Source: Phytophthora colocasiae
Taxonomy: Eukaryota; Oomycota; Peronosporomycetes; Peronosporales; Peronosporaceae
Direction: 5' to 3'
NCBI GenBank assembly: GCA_018806915.1
Contig: JAGKQI010000007.1
Coordinates: 62,001-126,000 of the forward strand
Length of the DNA stretch: 64,000 nt
The translations under genes and the position numbers were made by a program. Of the stretch, positions 23,541 to 36,088 are shown piece after piece. The notes under the pieces were generated by a model. That model was not told where the DNA came from and made no database searches. It saw nothing but the letters and a program-made list of their open reading frames with translations. Position 1 is the stretch's first letter, and every line of letters begins with the position of its first letter.

Positions 23541-26429
23541 CGTTGAACCCCGCTTCGACGATCCAGACTCCTTGGACGAACGCTTCTTCGAGCCATCCTC
23601 ACCTGAACGCTTCCGGATACCCCGGCTCTCGCTTCCAGACGCCTCTCTCCTTCTGGATGTCGATTCCTTCTTCACCACGAGCGCCTGGGGTGTCGAGGAC
23701 TTGGCCACTTGAGCCCTAGGGGTCTTGGATTCACGAGTGACCAGTTGGAGAGCTGCCTCAAGCTGTGCGGCAAAGGCTTCATCTGGATTCCCAACATCTG
23801 TTTTACGAGAACTCAGATGGGATGCACCTCGGGATGCGTTACTGGATACTGGGTACAGAGTCGGATGATAGGACGCACCTGATTCCTGAGAATCATGATT
23901 ACGCCCATCTGTCTCAGCTGCGACAGGGGTCTTGGCAGTCACCGATTTCAGGTCGCGAACTTGGGTGGCCAAAAACTTCTGGACAGCCCTCGCTGCTTCT
24001 CCTTCCTTCTTCCGCGCAGACTCCGAGGCTTCGAGTTCTTGCTGAAGCTCCTTCACCTTCGCGTCCTTGGAGGAGCTCGACTTGGCGGCGGAACCTCGAA
24101 CTGCTTCCGGGTGCCGCTTGTGAGATTGGTGTCCGGATGACCGAACCTCCAGATTCTTGACTGTCAAGCGTGAATCCTCGTCCGAGACCAGATCTGGGAT
24201 CGCTTCCTTCTTCTGGAAGAGTCTTTGAAACTTGGAATCCAGAAGGCGTTCAAGCTTCGCATTCAGATCGCCTGACATCCTCTCCAGCGCAGACCCTTGC
24301 TGATCTTCCATCCTGGCCATGACCTTCTGAAGTTGGAACATGGTGTTCAGGGCAACTTGCGTGGATCCAGAACTGGCGGACTTCGAAGAGCGCTCAGACC
24401 TTGCTGAAGTTTCTGGAACTTCACGATCCCAACTCCCAGACTTCCTGAATGCCTCGTGATCGGGATGCGTCTACAGCCTGGGATTCCTGGAAGCATTTCT
24501 CGCCTCCTTGAAGATGACTTTGTACGCTTCTTCCTGGGCTTTCTCGCGATTCAAGTCTGATCTGCGGGACGTCTTGATCTTCGGCTTCCGGGTTCCTGTG
24601 GGAATCTCAAAAGCGATTCCAGAATCCATCGGCGCAGCACTTCCAGATCCCCGTGCGGTCATCGCCATCGGCCTGAAGGCGGAGAATGGCATATGCGTTC
24701 CTGCACTTCTGCTCATCCCGAATCCAGAAGAATCCGAGGTGCTCTCTCTGGAAGTCCGAGTTCCGGAAGTCGCACTCGCCATTGACTCACTTGATCCTCC
24801 GGAAGTCTCGAACATACTTGAGGTACGTGCCGAATTCGTCCTATCAGAAAGACTATGGTACGAAGACATGTGACTTCCGGATTCCAGATCCGCTTCCAGA
24901 TTCCGGACTAGCGAAGATGGCACAGACTGCAGGGATGAGGGCGACGACGACGGGATTGACGACGGCGGTGGCCGAGGCATCACACGTTGCACTCGCTTCG
25001 GCCGGATTTCCTGATAGGTGGGTCCGCGAGGACTCCGAACCTTCCGGAATCCAGATGCCTTCAGTTGTCTAGTGAAGTCTCGTCCCAGCAGAGATACCTC
25101 GTAATCCGACATGAATACACCTTCACCCTGAAATTGGGCTTCCGGATGTACTTGACAAAGTCGTTCCCTTCCAGTTGCCATCAGGATCTGGGCGTACTCC
25201 TGAGCTCGCGTCACTAGTTGTCTCCATTCGATTATCTCCACGACCAATAGCTGCAACATTTCCCCAACAACTTGCCGAACCAGATCCGGGTGCACTTTGA
25301 AAACTCGCGTCCGGAACCATCCAGGCACCAAATTCACAAATCCAAATCCCGCTTCGAAAAGCATTGTCTGCAGGACTGCGATGCATTCACGAGGCGAAAA
25401 CTCCTCCGGCGGGATCATGGCACCCTGAAGATCTTGTGCCCTTCCAAATGACCGACGTTGAATCTGGAGTTCTGAAATCCAGGCGTCCGTCTGAGCCGGC
25501 ATCAACATCCGGCGGTTCAGGTGTTCCGAAGTCATCAAGGCAGCCTGAATGAAACCTTCAGGATTCAGGTATAGTGGCGGCCAATCATATCCGACATCAG
25601 GTGCGAAGCTCCTTTCGAGTTGTCACGTTCCCAACGCCTCACTTGTTCAGCCACATATGCCTTCATCTGGATTCCGCTCATCTGGACTTCCGGCGTCCCC
25701 GGCGGTGCTTCCGGAGATTCTTCCATTCTGGAATCCGGAAAACCAAACCTGGCAGCTTCTTGACGAGGCGCTTCTGGGGGCGCCGAGAACGGCGGCTCAT
25801 CAGGATACAATGTTGGCATCCGGATTTCCGGAATCACTGGCGAAGACATGTTGGTATCCTCAAGCACAGTTTCTTCCTGAACCGGCGACAACGGGCGAGC
25901 TTCCTGCTTGACTCGTGGCGACTCTTCTCGAACATCAGGTTCGGCATCTGGATTCGCACCTTCCGGAGGAGAGTCCTGAATTCTATCCTCCGTAGGGTCT
26001 TCGATCTCGACAGCATCATCTCTCGATGCTTCTCTTCCAGAATCTTCAGCATCACTTCCGACGACCTCAGACTCCTCACCAGCCGTGAACTCCTCCAGAC
26101 CGGACTCGTTCTCGGCTTCCACATCCGGATCACCTTCCGATCCGGACTCTTCTGCATCCAGATCCGACATGGATCCAGATTCCTCCTGCTCAGGGTCGTT
26201 GTCTCCTTCCGAAATCTCTTCCGAATCACTTCCATCCAGACTTGCGTGGTGCGCTTCCTGAACGGAGGATTCAGATTCTTCTTCCAGATGATCCGACGAC
26301 TCCTTCGCCTCTTGGGCAGCTCCTTCGCTTCGCAGCGTTGGCCTGACGAGCTTTCTTCATGATAGTATCCAAATCCTCATGCTCTTCAGGCTGCTGCCCC
26401 TTCAACCGACGCGACGATCTGGATGCCAT
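23541..26429 (-). pseudogene. Inner copy A gag (C-terminal half deleted)
   Basis: The start is placed at 26429 (MASRSSRRLKGQQPEEHEDLD), matching the outer Gag N-terminus. Acidic Glu/Asp/Ser-rich N-terminal third, then a block with PEEFSPRECIAVLQTMLFEAGFGFVNLVPGW shared by all three Gags, then a Ser-rich and coiled-coil region (KVKELQQELEASESARKKEGEAARA). It breaks at about 23540 into pol sequence. The CA-like retrotransposon-gag domain and zinc knuckles present in copy B are deleted. Confidence 0.8.
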
Positions 26430-26574
26430 TCCGCTTCCAGAATCCGCGTCTCCTCCTCTGCGTGCGCTTTCACTTCCAATAATCACAACTACGATCAGAA
26501 AGTTAGTTAGCACTCAGAACCCCTGAAACTAATCAAAAATATATAAAAATAACTCGGTAAAACCCTTTCGGTAT

Positions 26575-26594
26575 CGAATCAGGCACGCGCACCA
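26575..26594 (-). promoter_or_regulatory. Primer binding site, inner copy A
   Basis: Two bases inside LTR 2 the minus strand reads TGGTGCGCGTGCCT..., complementary to a tRNA 3' end of the form ...GCACGCGCACCA with an upstream TCGAATC T-arm-like word. One C is missing relative to copy B (41855-41875). The tRNA identity cannot be told without the tRNA set. Confidence 0.8.
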
Positions 26595-26596
26595 GC

Positions 26597-28195
26597 TGTG
26601 ACGAGGTGGGTGAACACTTTCCGACTTTCTGAAAGAAAAACCCGGTCGCCCAGAACGTATAGCTGGTGGCCAGTCCGATTCTGGAAGGAAACTTCCAGAT
26701 GACACTTGAGAACTGGGGTCAGTCTCTACCTTCCGGGATCCAAATGGGTATCCGGAAGGCGGAGTTGGCGTGTGACCTTGTGGTTATCCTCCTTGGTGTC
26801 GTTTGTCTTCGAGTATCCGAAGGGTATTACCAGGTGAGTTACTTTCAGGTGTGATCAGATCCAAAGATCCAAAGTACCAAAAGTACTTCCAAATGCAGTT
26901 GGTTTTCTGGAAGGCAAAGACTATTAGCAGAGTCCTCTTCCAACAGTTAACCAATACAATACAGAGAGTTAATATGCAAAACACGCAGCCGCTCTTATTC
27001 TTTGTGGCCCTCGAGCGGTGGGCACTCCCAATGCCAGTCGACGGGGTCTACTTCCGGAACACTGACTCAGTTCCGGGACCCTAACAAGCGCACCACTTCC
27101 GGATAACCACTTGGTTTCCGGAAGACAATATTCAAGATCAGGATATCCAGATGCCTGTATATCCAAATATCCAAAATCCAAATGCAATCTAGACTAGGAA
27201 TCCAGATGCAAACGTCCAATCACACAGTAGTTAATTCAATACAGTTCCAAGGGGCCAACTACTAACAACCTCCCAAAACGCAGTTATGATATGAAATGTG
27301 AATCCGGAATCCGGATTCCAACTGGAATATGAAATAGGAAGATCCCTTCCGGATGCGCCGCCGGATCACTTACCCAACTTGGTCTCGAACCTTTGGTGGA
27401 GAGTCCCGCGGCGCTGTACGCAGTCGACGCGGCCGTACGCTGGCTCAGCTAACTCGAAGCCCTCTGACAAGAGGCTGGTCCGCAGTGCTTTGCAGTATCT
27501 TCCAGGAAAACCTTCCAGAAGACCACTTGCGCCCTTGGTGGCAAATTGAACTCTCTGTTATTTATATACAAGTCTTCTGCTAAAGATTCTGCTAACATCT
27601 TGTTTTCACTATAGGAAGCGCACACTCATCAGGAGGCGCGTGTCTCTGGCGCGGAACCCCGAAGAATTCCGGCTGGTGCCGAACACATCCTGGTCGGTCG
27701 TCTTGGTCGGTCGGTCTTGACTTGGCTTGAGTATACTCCGAACCTCAATGTCCATACTGGGTACAAATCAGGCAGGGTCCGGACGCCTTTGGTCATCTGG
27801 ATTCCCGATCCTTGGAATCCGGAAGTCCTCAGTTCAGCACTGGAAGCATGTATCCGGAATACACTTGGTCTGTGTATGGGCGACTGGATTCTTGAGCCCT
27901 TAGCCCTGACTGGAATGGCATCCAGATTCCCGAAATCTGGATCTGGATTCCAGTACGCACCAGGAATTCACTTGGGCACCACATGGTGGACTTGATTCCT
28001 GAATAGTGGACTCCGATCGTGGTCGGGCATCCGGATTCTGGAAGTCCGGATTCCGGAAGTCCTAAAGCAATAAGGTGAAAATGTGTTCCACAGCTCAGTC
28101 CCAGGTACTCGATGCCTCAGCCAATCACCTCTCGACATATTGGGTGGCTCTGGGAGGCGGTGTCCAGATAGAAAATTTGAATCCACAGCTTCACA
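26597..28195 (-). repeat. Inner family LTR 2 (shared by copies A and B)
   Basis: 1599 bp, TG...CA ends. Acts as 5' LTR for copy A and 3' LTR for copy B in minus-strand sense. Nearly identical to LTR 1 and LTR 3. Confidence 0.93.
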
Positions 28196-28207
28196 ACCGT
28201 CCCTCTC
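28196..28207 (-). promoter_or_regulatory. Polypurine tract, inner copy B
   Basis: Minus strand GAGAGGGACGGT adjoining the LTR start, identical to copy A. Confidence 0.75.
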
Positions 28208-28672
28208 GTCAGGAGCTGTCATTGAGGAATTTACCTCCGAGCTTGACAGGTCCTTATGAGACGAAGCGTGGGCAAGTCGTCCAGATCACCGGATCACCGC
28301 AGACATCCAGATCACAATCCCGCAATTCACAACGGCACTTGTCGTCGAGTCGCGTTTCCGGATTCCATACATCCAAATGCCCATCACGCAAATGTCGAAC
28401 GGTCCGGTTTCAGGCGTCCCACACTGTATCCAGGTTCTACCCACCCGGGTCTCACGTATCCGGGTTCACCCTATCCGGGTTCAGGAAGTCCAAATCACTA
28501 CACTGGGTCACATTCCATCCATCAATTGGCTGACGTGGCTTCTCTTCTGCGTCCGGTCCCAAGCGCCCCGGTCCCAGCGCACGTCCAAACGGCAAGAATC
28601 ATTCAGTCGGTCCACACACATTTCGCAATTTCAATGCTCCAGATCACCCAAGCGATTCCGCACGATCACATC
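28208..28672 (+). other. Leader between LTR 2 and the opposite-strand gene, copy B
   Basis: 465 bp. Here the plus-strand frame is open from an upstream ATG at 28256 straight into the gene, giving a possible 139-residue Pro/His/Ser-rich extension (with TYPGSPYPGSGS). The outer homologue offers no similar sequence, so I regard it as leader, but an extended product is possible. Confidence 0.4.
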
Positions 28673-31527
28673 ATGTCAGCAGACGCTCCTTCGACGTTCA
28701 CGGCGCCTCCACCAGGCAACACCTCGGTTGAGGGCGACACTGGTGGCGCTGAGTCGCACCAGGACGACACGGCAGTGACAGGGGGTCCAGATAGCGTTGT
28801 TGATGAGGGAGACATGGTGCCGAGGGCACGGAGGCTTCGCCCGCCCGCAGGTGGAGGCGGAGGCGTCCCTGAGGACGATGATGAGCCACTCAATCGCGTC
28901 TACCCGAAGTTTGTCACGCACAAGAGTGCGGAGGAGTTCGGGCTGTCCGAGGGCACCGCGTTCGGAAGTGAATCTTCGCGTCCCATCTACTTCAAGACTC
29001 CTCCATCCCACGAGCGCGACGACAACTTGCAAGTGGTCGGCGTTCCAGCTTCAACAGTGCATCGTGATGGCAACAGTTTTCTTCGGAACGGCTATGGCGG
29101 TTTGGAAGTCCTGATGCATTCTGAGAAGCTGTCCACCAGGGAAATGGCAGTGCTACACGACTTCTGCGCCGGTCATCTGGACCTTCGGGAATTCATCCTG
29201 ACACCTCTGCCAGCCTCGCTTCCGGATGACCAGCTTCACGCACTTCTGGATAGCGTCGCCGTCAAGAGGGAGATCGCCAGCCTTGTTTCGGAGTACGACC
29301 CTGAGAATCTCGCGCAGCGCGTTTTTGGAACCGTCTCTGCTCTTCGGAAAGTCATCCAGAAGTGCATCCGGACGCAGTCACTGCTCGAAGATCAGGATCC
29401 GGATCTCGTCAATGTCGGCAGGGTTCACGATGAGCTCGCCGAGCTCCGTCGGGACTATCAGTTGGTAACAAGTCATCTGGATTTTCGACACGCGGAAGCT
29501 GTTTCTGAGAAAGAAGAGGCTCTCCAGAACGCCCGTGACGACATCAAGCACCTGATGGAGGAGCATGACCGCGACAAGAGGGGTCTCCGGAAGCAGGTCG
29601 AAGATCTCACGAAGCGTTTGGATGATGTCCGGACGCAGAATCGCCTTCTGGAACACCGCATCCAGAAACTGGCCTTTAATGCTGTCGACGTCATGAACTT
29701 CCTTGGCGCCGGCGAAGGACAGTCGACTGTCACTGTGAACTGGCAACGGCTTCTGGAACTCCTGAAGCACTTTCAGAACGGCACAACTGTTCCTTCGGAA
29801 TGGCGTACAGTCATCAGTGTCATCGCCACGGATGACCCAGGACACACTTCGGCCCCTTTCGTCGAACTGCATCCTTCTCACGGAAGTGATGACGGTGATG
29901 CCAAGGAGAGCGATTCGTCGTCGTATCTGGATCTGAGTCGTGGTTCTTCTGGCGCACCTGCATCCGGAAATCCAAGTTCCAAGTCTTCTTCCAAGCGCAA
30001 GCGTTCCAGTTCCGGATTCAAGTCTTCGAAGAAGGTCCCAAGGAGCTCCCGACGTGATTCAGGCTCGTCCTTCTGAGTGGATTAAACATTCGGATGACGA
30101 CTGTCGGAGTGACAAATATCCTCTAGTCTGGACGGAGACACAAGCTCGAGAGTCCTTGACGGACTACCCGGTTGTCTGGAGTGACTTGCGTCTGGATCTT
30201 CAGAAACTCATGATGTCTGGAGTCAAGTATACCGGGGCTCTGGAATGGATTCGTGAAGACCGTGCAGTTCACGTGGCTTTCCAGTTGGAAACCTCTCGTG
30301 GAGATGCTCACTCGGATGATGTTCTGGAACAAGTTGGATGACATTCCGTGGACCAAGTACGTCCCGCGTCGGTACTTCCAGATGGCTGAAGGTGTTCTCG
30401 ATGGACTTCAGGATGAAGGTATCGAGCCAGAGTACTGGGGACCTCTTGTGGATGGAGAAGACGACGTCGAAGATCCGGATCCGGAAGCCTTGGTTACGGA
30501 AACGGTGGATGACAAGACAGTGGATGAAGACTTCATTCCAGATGAGACAGAGGTGGTGCATCCAGATGATGATCAGGGCCACTCAAGTTCCTTCCTCGCC
30601 GTGATCCTGACGTTCAGTCTCCGAAATCCAAGCGTCGTCGTTCCAACCGCTCTCCCAAGTCAGCATCCAGGGGCTATCGTGCACATGACCGGTCAACCTC
30701 CTATCTAGCTGCCAAAGACTTTGGGAACCTGGACAAGACTCGACAAGCAGACCATCGAGAATCCGACCGAGGGAGTGGCATCTTGGCTCCACTACGGAGT
30801 TCGTATGAAGAAGGGAGATCCAACGTCCACAGCGACCACTCAGACTCTCGGGTTTCCGGATTCCGCTCCCAACAGGTTTGATTTCGACCTTCTGAAAGAG
30901 CGCTTCGTGATCCGGGCGTCCGAGCTTCCTCCGCTTCTGGATGAACGTCCTTGGGAACACGCATACAGTTGTCGGCCCGGGATCTACTCTTCCATAAGCG
31001 CAGCGATCTGGATGCGAACGCCTTGGAGGCTCTTGACACCTGGCTTTCTTTCGTGAGCGGTCATCTCCAGGCCTTCTGGGAAGAAACTCATTGGCTCACG
31101 TTCGACACTTCCGAAGCTGTGCATCCGAAGCTCGTGCGGATCTACTCCGAGCGATCGAAGCGCCACTCGTCCCTTAGGGAAGAAGGCGATCCCGTTGCTC
31201 CAGAAGATCTCTTCCAAGCTTCCAAAATCCATCTGGAATGAGACGTGCGTCTGGAAGTACCCTGCGAAACTCTGTCACTGGATCCTGATGGATCCAGAAC
31301 ACTTCAAGCCTGGGACTTCGGAACCATACTCGCTCAAGGAACAGCTTGGGATTCTGGATGCCATGGAGCCTGCACGTGTTCAGTGGAGCTTCTCCACTTC
31401 GGATCAGGATCGCATTGCTCATCTTCCACCGGAAGTCCAAAGCACCCTGATTCCTGCGGATCAGCGCATCCGGATCGATGCCCTTTTGGAACTACGGAAA
31501 CTAGGAGGTGTAGTTCAGATCGAGTGA
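28673..31527 (+). CDS. Opposite-strand gene of the inner family, best copy (frameshifts in its C-terminal half)
   Basis: Start MSADAPSTFTAPPPGN. The frame is intact to about 30050 (some 460 residues), then continues in other frames through 30341, 30708, 31056, 31241 and 31527, so the full product would be about 950 residues. Order: Gly/Asp-rich N-terminus; block STVHRDGNSFLRNGYGGLEVL; long coiled coil (residues about 240-330, heptad Leu, e.g. QVEDLTKRLDDVRTQNRLLEHR); a Ser/Lys-rich basic cluster (SSKRKRSSSGFKSSKKVPR) that looks like a nuclear signal; a globular block with RLDLQKLMMSGVKYTGALEWI and MMFWNKLDDIPWTKYVPRRYF; an acidic linker; and a last block with ASWLHYGVRM and CHWILMDPEHF. It lies between pol and 3' LTR on the opposite strand, converging with pol (243 bp between stops). 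Function unknown; no zinc finger or catalytic motif seen. Homologous to 10751-13812 throughout. Confidence 0.75.
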
Positions 31528-34500
31528 GTCTTCCAATTCTCCATGTTTTTCCATACGTAATTCGTCACTAATCACTCGTAATACACCTCACTTCTCCGAA
31601 AGTCAGCTTTTGTTCATCTCCTTCATATCCATCCTTCTGAAACCCAGGATTCCAAAGTTCCATCATAATCCGAAATCAGTTTCCAATCGTAATCAAATCA
31701 AAGTTCAATCGGTAGTCACAGTTCAGGAATCCCCTTCTCAAAACTTCCCGGATGATAGCATCCAGAAGTCTAGACTTGGGGATGGTCGTCCCCGGCTTGC
31801 ATAGCCTGGAACCTCGCTCGCGCCCTTGCCCCTTGATTAAATTCGTAAAGAAGGGCACCGCAGCTTAACTGTGACACTGGAAGCCATTCCAGATCCGGAT
31901 AGCCTTTCCATTTGACCAGGTATTCCCGATTCCTTTTCGACGTCCGAGTACGTTTGGACCATCGAAGATCCAAAATCTTTTCGACTTCGTACTCGTTCTC
32001 TTCGGCATCCGGATTCCAACTGTCTTCCGGAAGAAGGGCAGCGTCAAAGTCATCGTCCTCGTCCACTTGGATCTCCGTGGTAGAACGTTTCGGGAAGAGT
32101 GCTCGGGGTTTCAAGCGGCTGATATGCACCCAAGGCTTGACACGATATCCCGTGCCCTCGACCTTGAGTTTCACCCGGAAGTCCTGATGCACTTCAGCAA
32201 TCCGGAATGGTCCATGCCACATGTGGGCCAGTTTCCTACTTAGCCCAGTCTGGACTTTCGGAATATATAACCACACGGAATCGCCTTCCGAAAATCCGGA
32301 TTTCAGCCTTTCCGAAAGCTCTTTCCACTTTTGCGTTTGGATTTCGGAACGGTGACGCTTGGCTTTCTTCTGAAGTCCTTCTGCAAAAGCCACAGCGTAG
32401 CTGTAGTCCCTCTGCATTTTCGTCTCCATTCGTACGCTGACCTTTCAGGAATACTATGTGGCTTTGGACCCAGCATTGCTGAAATTGTACTCATGGGCGT
32501 CCCAACCATGAATTAGATAGAAGGGGGTTTCCAGGCGCGTTGCATCGAAAGAGGTATTTAGAGCGAACATCAGCCTTTCCACATGGTCATCCCAATCACT
32601 TTGATCCGCTTCCATAATATACGCCCGGATGCTTCGAACTACCGTATGAACGGAACGTTCCTGCTGGCCATTTGCCTGCGGACGGTATCCCAATGTTGCC
32701 CTTTGGAGACTCCCAAGTAGATTCCGGAAGCACTCGAAGACGGCACTCATGAATCGGGGATCCTGATCGTGTCGGATCAGGGAACTTGATCCAAACTTCT
32801 GGAATACCACTTGTTCATACACTTCTGCAAACATCTTGGGCAGTCGTCGAAGACATGGGCTTGCACATCACGTATCCGGAAAACATATCCTGAAACAGGA
32901 GTAGGAAAGTGTTTCCGCGTGCGGATTTTGGAAGGTGCGTCACGAAATCCATCGAGACAACTTCGAAAGGACATGATGGCTCGATGTTTCCAGGTGACGG
33001 ACCTGGATTCGAGGCCGTCCCTTTCCGGATGCACAATCCACACACTCCTTCACATGACGTTCCACATCTGCATACATTCCAGGCCAATAGTATTCCGAAA
33101 GCAATTTCTCATGAGTCCTCCGGATGCCCTGGTGTCCACCTTGGAAATCTTCGTGGGCATAGTGAAGCATATCAGAACGTAAGGATTCCGGAACCACCAA
33201 TCGAAGTTCTCCCAGAAAATCTCGAGGTCGCTTCTGGGTGACTGTGGACATCCTGGAAGAGAATGTTTCTGGAATCCAAAGTGAACAAGTCAGCAACCTT
33301 TGCAATCTTCCGGAGACGTTTATGCGAAAACCTCTGGAAATCCCCTTTCAGGAACGCCTTCAGCCTCAGACAGGTATTCGTCGGCATCCTGATGGACCTT
33401 GATCCGTCTCCAACGCTCGGCTTGAAGTTCCAATGGTCCCATCGGAGGGCATCCGGATCGTTTCCTTCTGGATCCCCAGCTTCCGCAATGACAGCCATCA
33501 CTCGCGCAGACTCTGGTAACGGTTCCGAATCTGGTCCGGGAAGGTCGTTGTCATCCGGGATTCCGGATTCCTGAATCTGGATATCTGAAGGATGGGCCTC
33601 CGACAGTTCTGATTTCACCAACTTCTCTTGGATTTTAGAAACAAGTTCTAAATGCATCAGGTCACTTTCGTCGGAAACCTCCCAGGATTCTCCTTGAACC
33701 AATGTCTTGGTCGTCAGGTAGTCGGCAGTCTGATTGTACTCTCGTTTGAGATGCACAAATCTGACCTTCTGAAATCTGGATTTCAGAACTTCCGCTTCCG
33801 CAAGGTGTTTCTGAAGATGTGGTTGGTTACAGTTGATCCAGTTCTTGTACTTGCTGAATCACAATTCTGGAATCTCCCACAACCACCAAATCCTGAATGC
33901 CTCTTCCAGATGCCATATTCATGCCCTTCAGAAGTCCATGGTACTCAGCGTCATTCACGGTGACGTCATCCAGAATGAAACCTCGGGCTTCCAGAACCTT
34001 CCATCCAGGTAGCTTCCAGAGAACACACCCGCAACTTCCTTTCCGGGTGGAAGTCTTGGCAGCACCATCGAAACTCAGGATAACACCTTCGTAGTTCGCT
34101 TCCAACATCTCGATGCTCACCACTGGCGGCTTCCGGATGCGTCCTTTCGAAGGGATCAGGGATTCCGAAATCTTATCCAGATGCTCTCGTGTGGTTATCC
34201 CAGCACCCATTATCGCAGCCAACCCGTCTTCGTCCCTTTGAACCTTCCGGATATCCAGATTCCAATGTGAAAGTGCAAGTCCCCAAGGAACACATCTACC
34301 ATCAGCAGACTTCGAGGTGATGACCCACTTCAGGACGGAGTATCGGGTGTACACAATCAGTTCGGACTGCTCAATCAGCGTCCGGAAGACCTGAAGTACT
34401 CTCAGGATCGCAATGACTTCCTTTTCCGCAATATGATAACGGATTTCGGAATCATTCCAGGACGCGGCCAGTATACCGGACAGGGTGGATCACACCGTTG

Positions 34501-35996
34501 TATTCCTGACCGAGGACAGCACATGCGGCCCATGCATTGGCATGCGGAATGATCACGAATGGTCGATTTCTATCAGGATGCCGAAGCAATGGGGTCGAGA
34601 CGATCTTGTGCTTCAGGATTCCAAATGCCTCCTTCGCCTGATCCAAATTCCTTCCCGCCCTGATCTGCTCATCCGAAAGTTCATAGAGAACAGCGGCAAT
34701 AACCGGGAAGTCTTCAATGAATTTGTGATAGTAGTTCAGGCTTCCGAGGAACGACTGCACCCCTTTCAGGGTTTCCGGAAACGGAAGATCCAAAACACCT
34801 TTTGCAATCTTCGGGGTAGCTCGGATTCCTTCAGCACTGATTTCGTGGGACAGGTACGGGATGGCTAGCTTTCCAAATTCACTCTTCGGGAGGCTCACCG
34901 AGATGTTCCAATAACGCAGTCTGAATAGTAGTGCATCCAGATCTTCACATAACTGATCCCAAGTCGGCGCGCCGTGAGCGATATCGTCGATATACGAACT
35001 GCGTCCCAGTACCGGGTTCATCTGTGAAGGAGCTGGGATATTCCTCTGGAACACGGTCATTATATCTGAGAGAATTGGCACTTGATTCCTGAAGGGGAAC
35101 TTCCAGATTCTAAACTTCCAGAATCCAGATTTTCAGATGGAGTCAACTTCAGAAAATCCAAGACTTCCTGATCCACTTCTGCTTCCTCTTCCGGGATAGG
35201 CGCACAAACCCCCACAAGCAGTTATTGATTACTGCCTGATATACCAAAGGGCGTTCTTCAAACCGAATGGCATCCGGATCCACTGAAAGTGTCCAAATGG
35301 GCACACGAAAGCGGAGATCAGCTTGGCACGTTCAGACATCCTGATAGCCCAGAATCCACTGGCCATATCCAAACTCATGAACCACATTGCGCTTTCGAAG
35401 CCAATCAGGAGATCGTCAATCAGGGGAAGCGGATAGTTGGATAACACAATAAATCCGTTTACCACGATAGTCAATACACATCCGGATGTCAACACCGTTC
35501 TTCTTCAGGACAATAACAATCGGGGATGCCCATGGAGATTCCGAGTGCTCGATCAATCCAGTTTCCAAAAGCTTCTTCAGAAGTTCGTACACTTTGACCG
35601 CTAAGTGAGGAGCGATAGAACGTGGGCGTTGCGCGACAGGTTTAGCCGTTCCAACATCCAGATCGCAAATCACACCTCTGGCGGGGGCTGGAGCTGCATT
35701 TCCGTCGCCCAGAAAAATACTGTGATGCCGTTTCAGGATTCCTCGAAGCTTTCGCTCTTCTTCTGGAGTAGTCTTTCCGGATTCTCCCACATCTGCCTTC
35801 TCGATATCACACTTCGGACTTAGCTCGTGTACTTCCGGAAGCATGACGAGTTGATCCTTCAAGTGTGACAACATATCACTCTCCTTCATGCACATACACA
35901 GCTGGTTCCAAGGCGAGCTCTTCCGCATTCAGATGCAGACACCTGACAAACTTCTGTTTCCAACTTCAGGATGGCCTTCTTCACAACTTCCAGATT

Positions 35997-36088
35997 AAAT
36001 TGTCTTCCTGATGGATCCGTTCCAGAATCCTCTTCTGCGTCTAAATTGTCTTCCTGATGGATCCGTTCCAGAATCCTCTTCTGCGTCT
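35997..36088. repeat. 46-bp tandem duplication in inner pol
   Basis: Two direct copies (35997-36042, 36043-36088) of a unit starting AAATTGTCTTCCTGATGG. Because 46 is not a multiple of three it breaks the pol frame. Copy A has the same duplication near 23320-23412, with its first unit diverged, so it predates the tandem arrangement. Confidence 0.85.

Noticed and set aside
25574..26362. 262-codon plus-strand frame inside gag
   Set aside because: Arg/Phe-rich mirror of the acidic Gag N-terminus, not conserved in the outer family.
13942..28195. Two independent insertions of the inner family
   Set aside because: No target duplication separates them, the middle LTR is shared, and one TTCT pair flanks the whole array.
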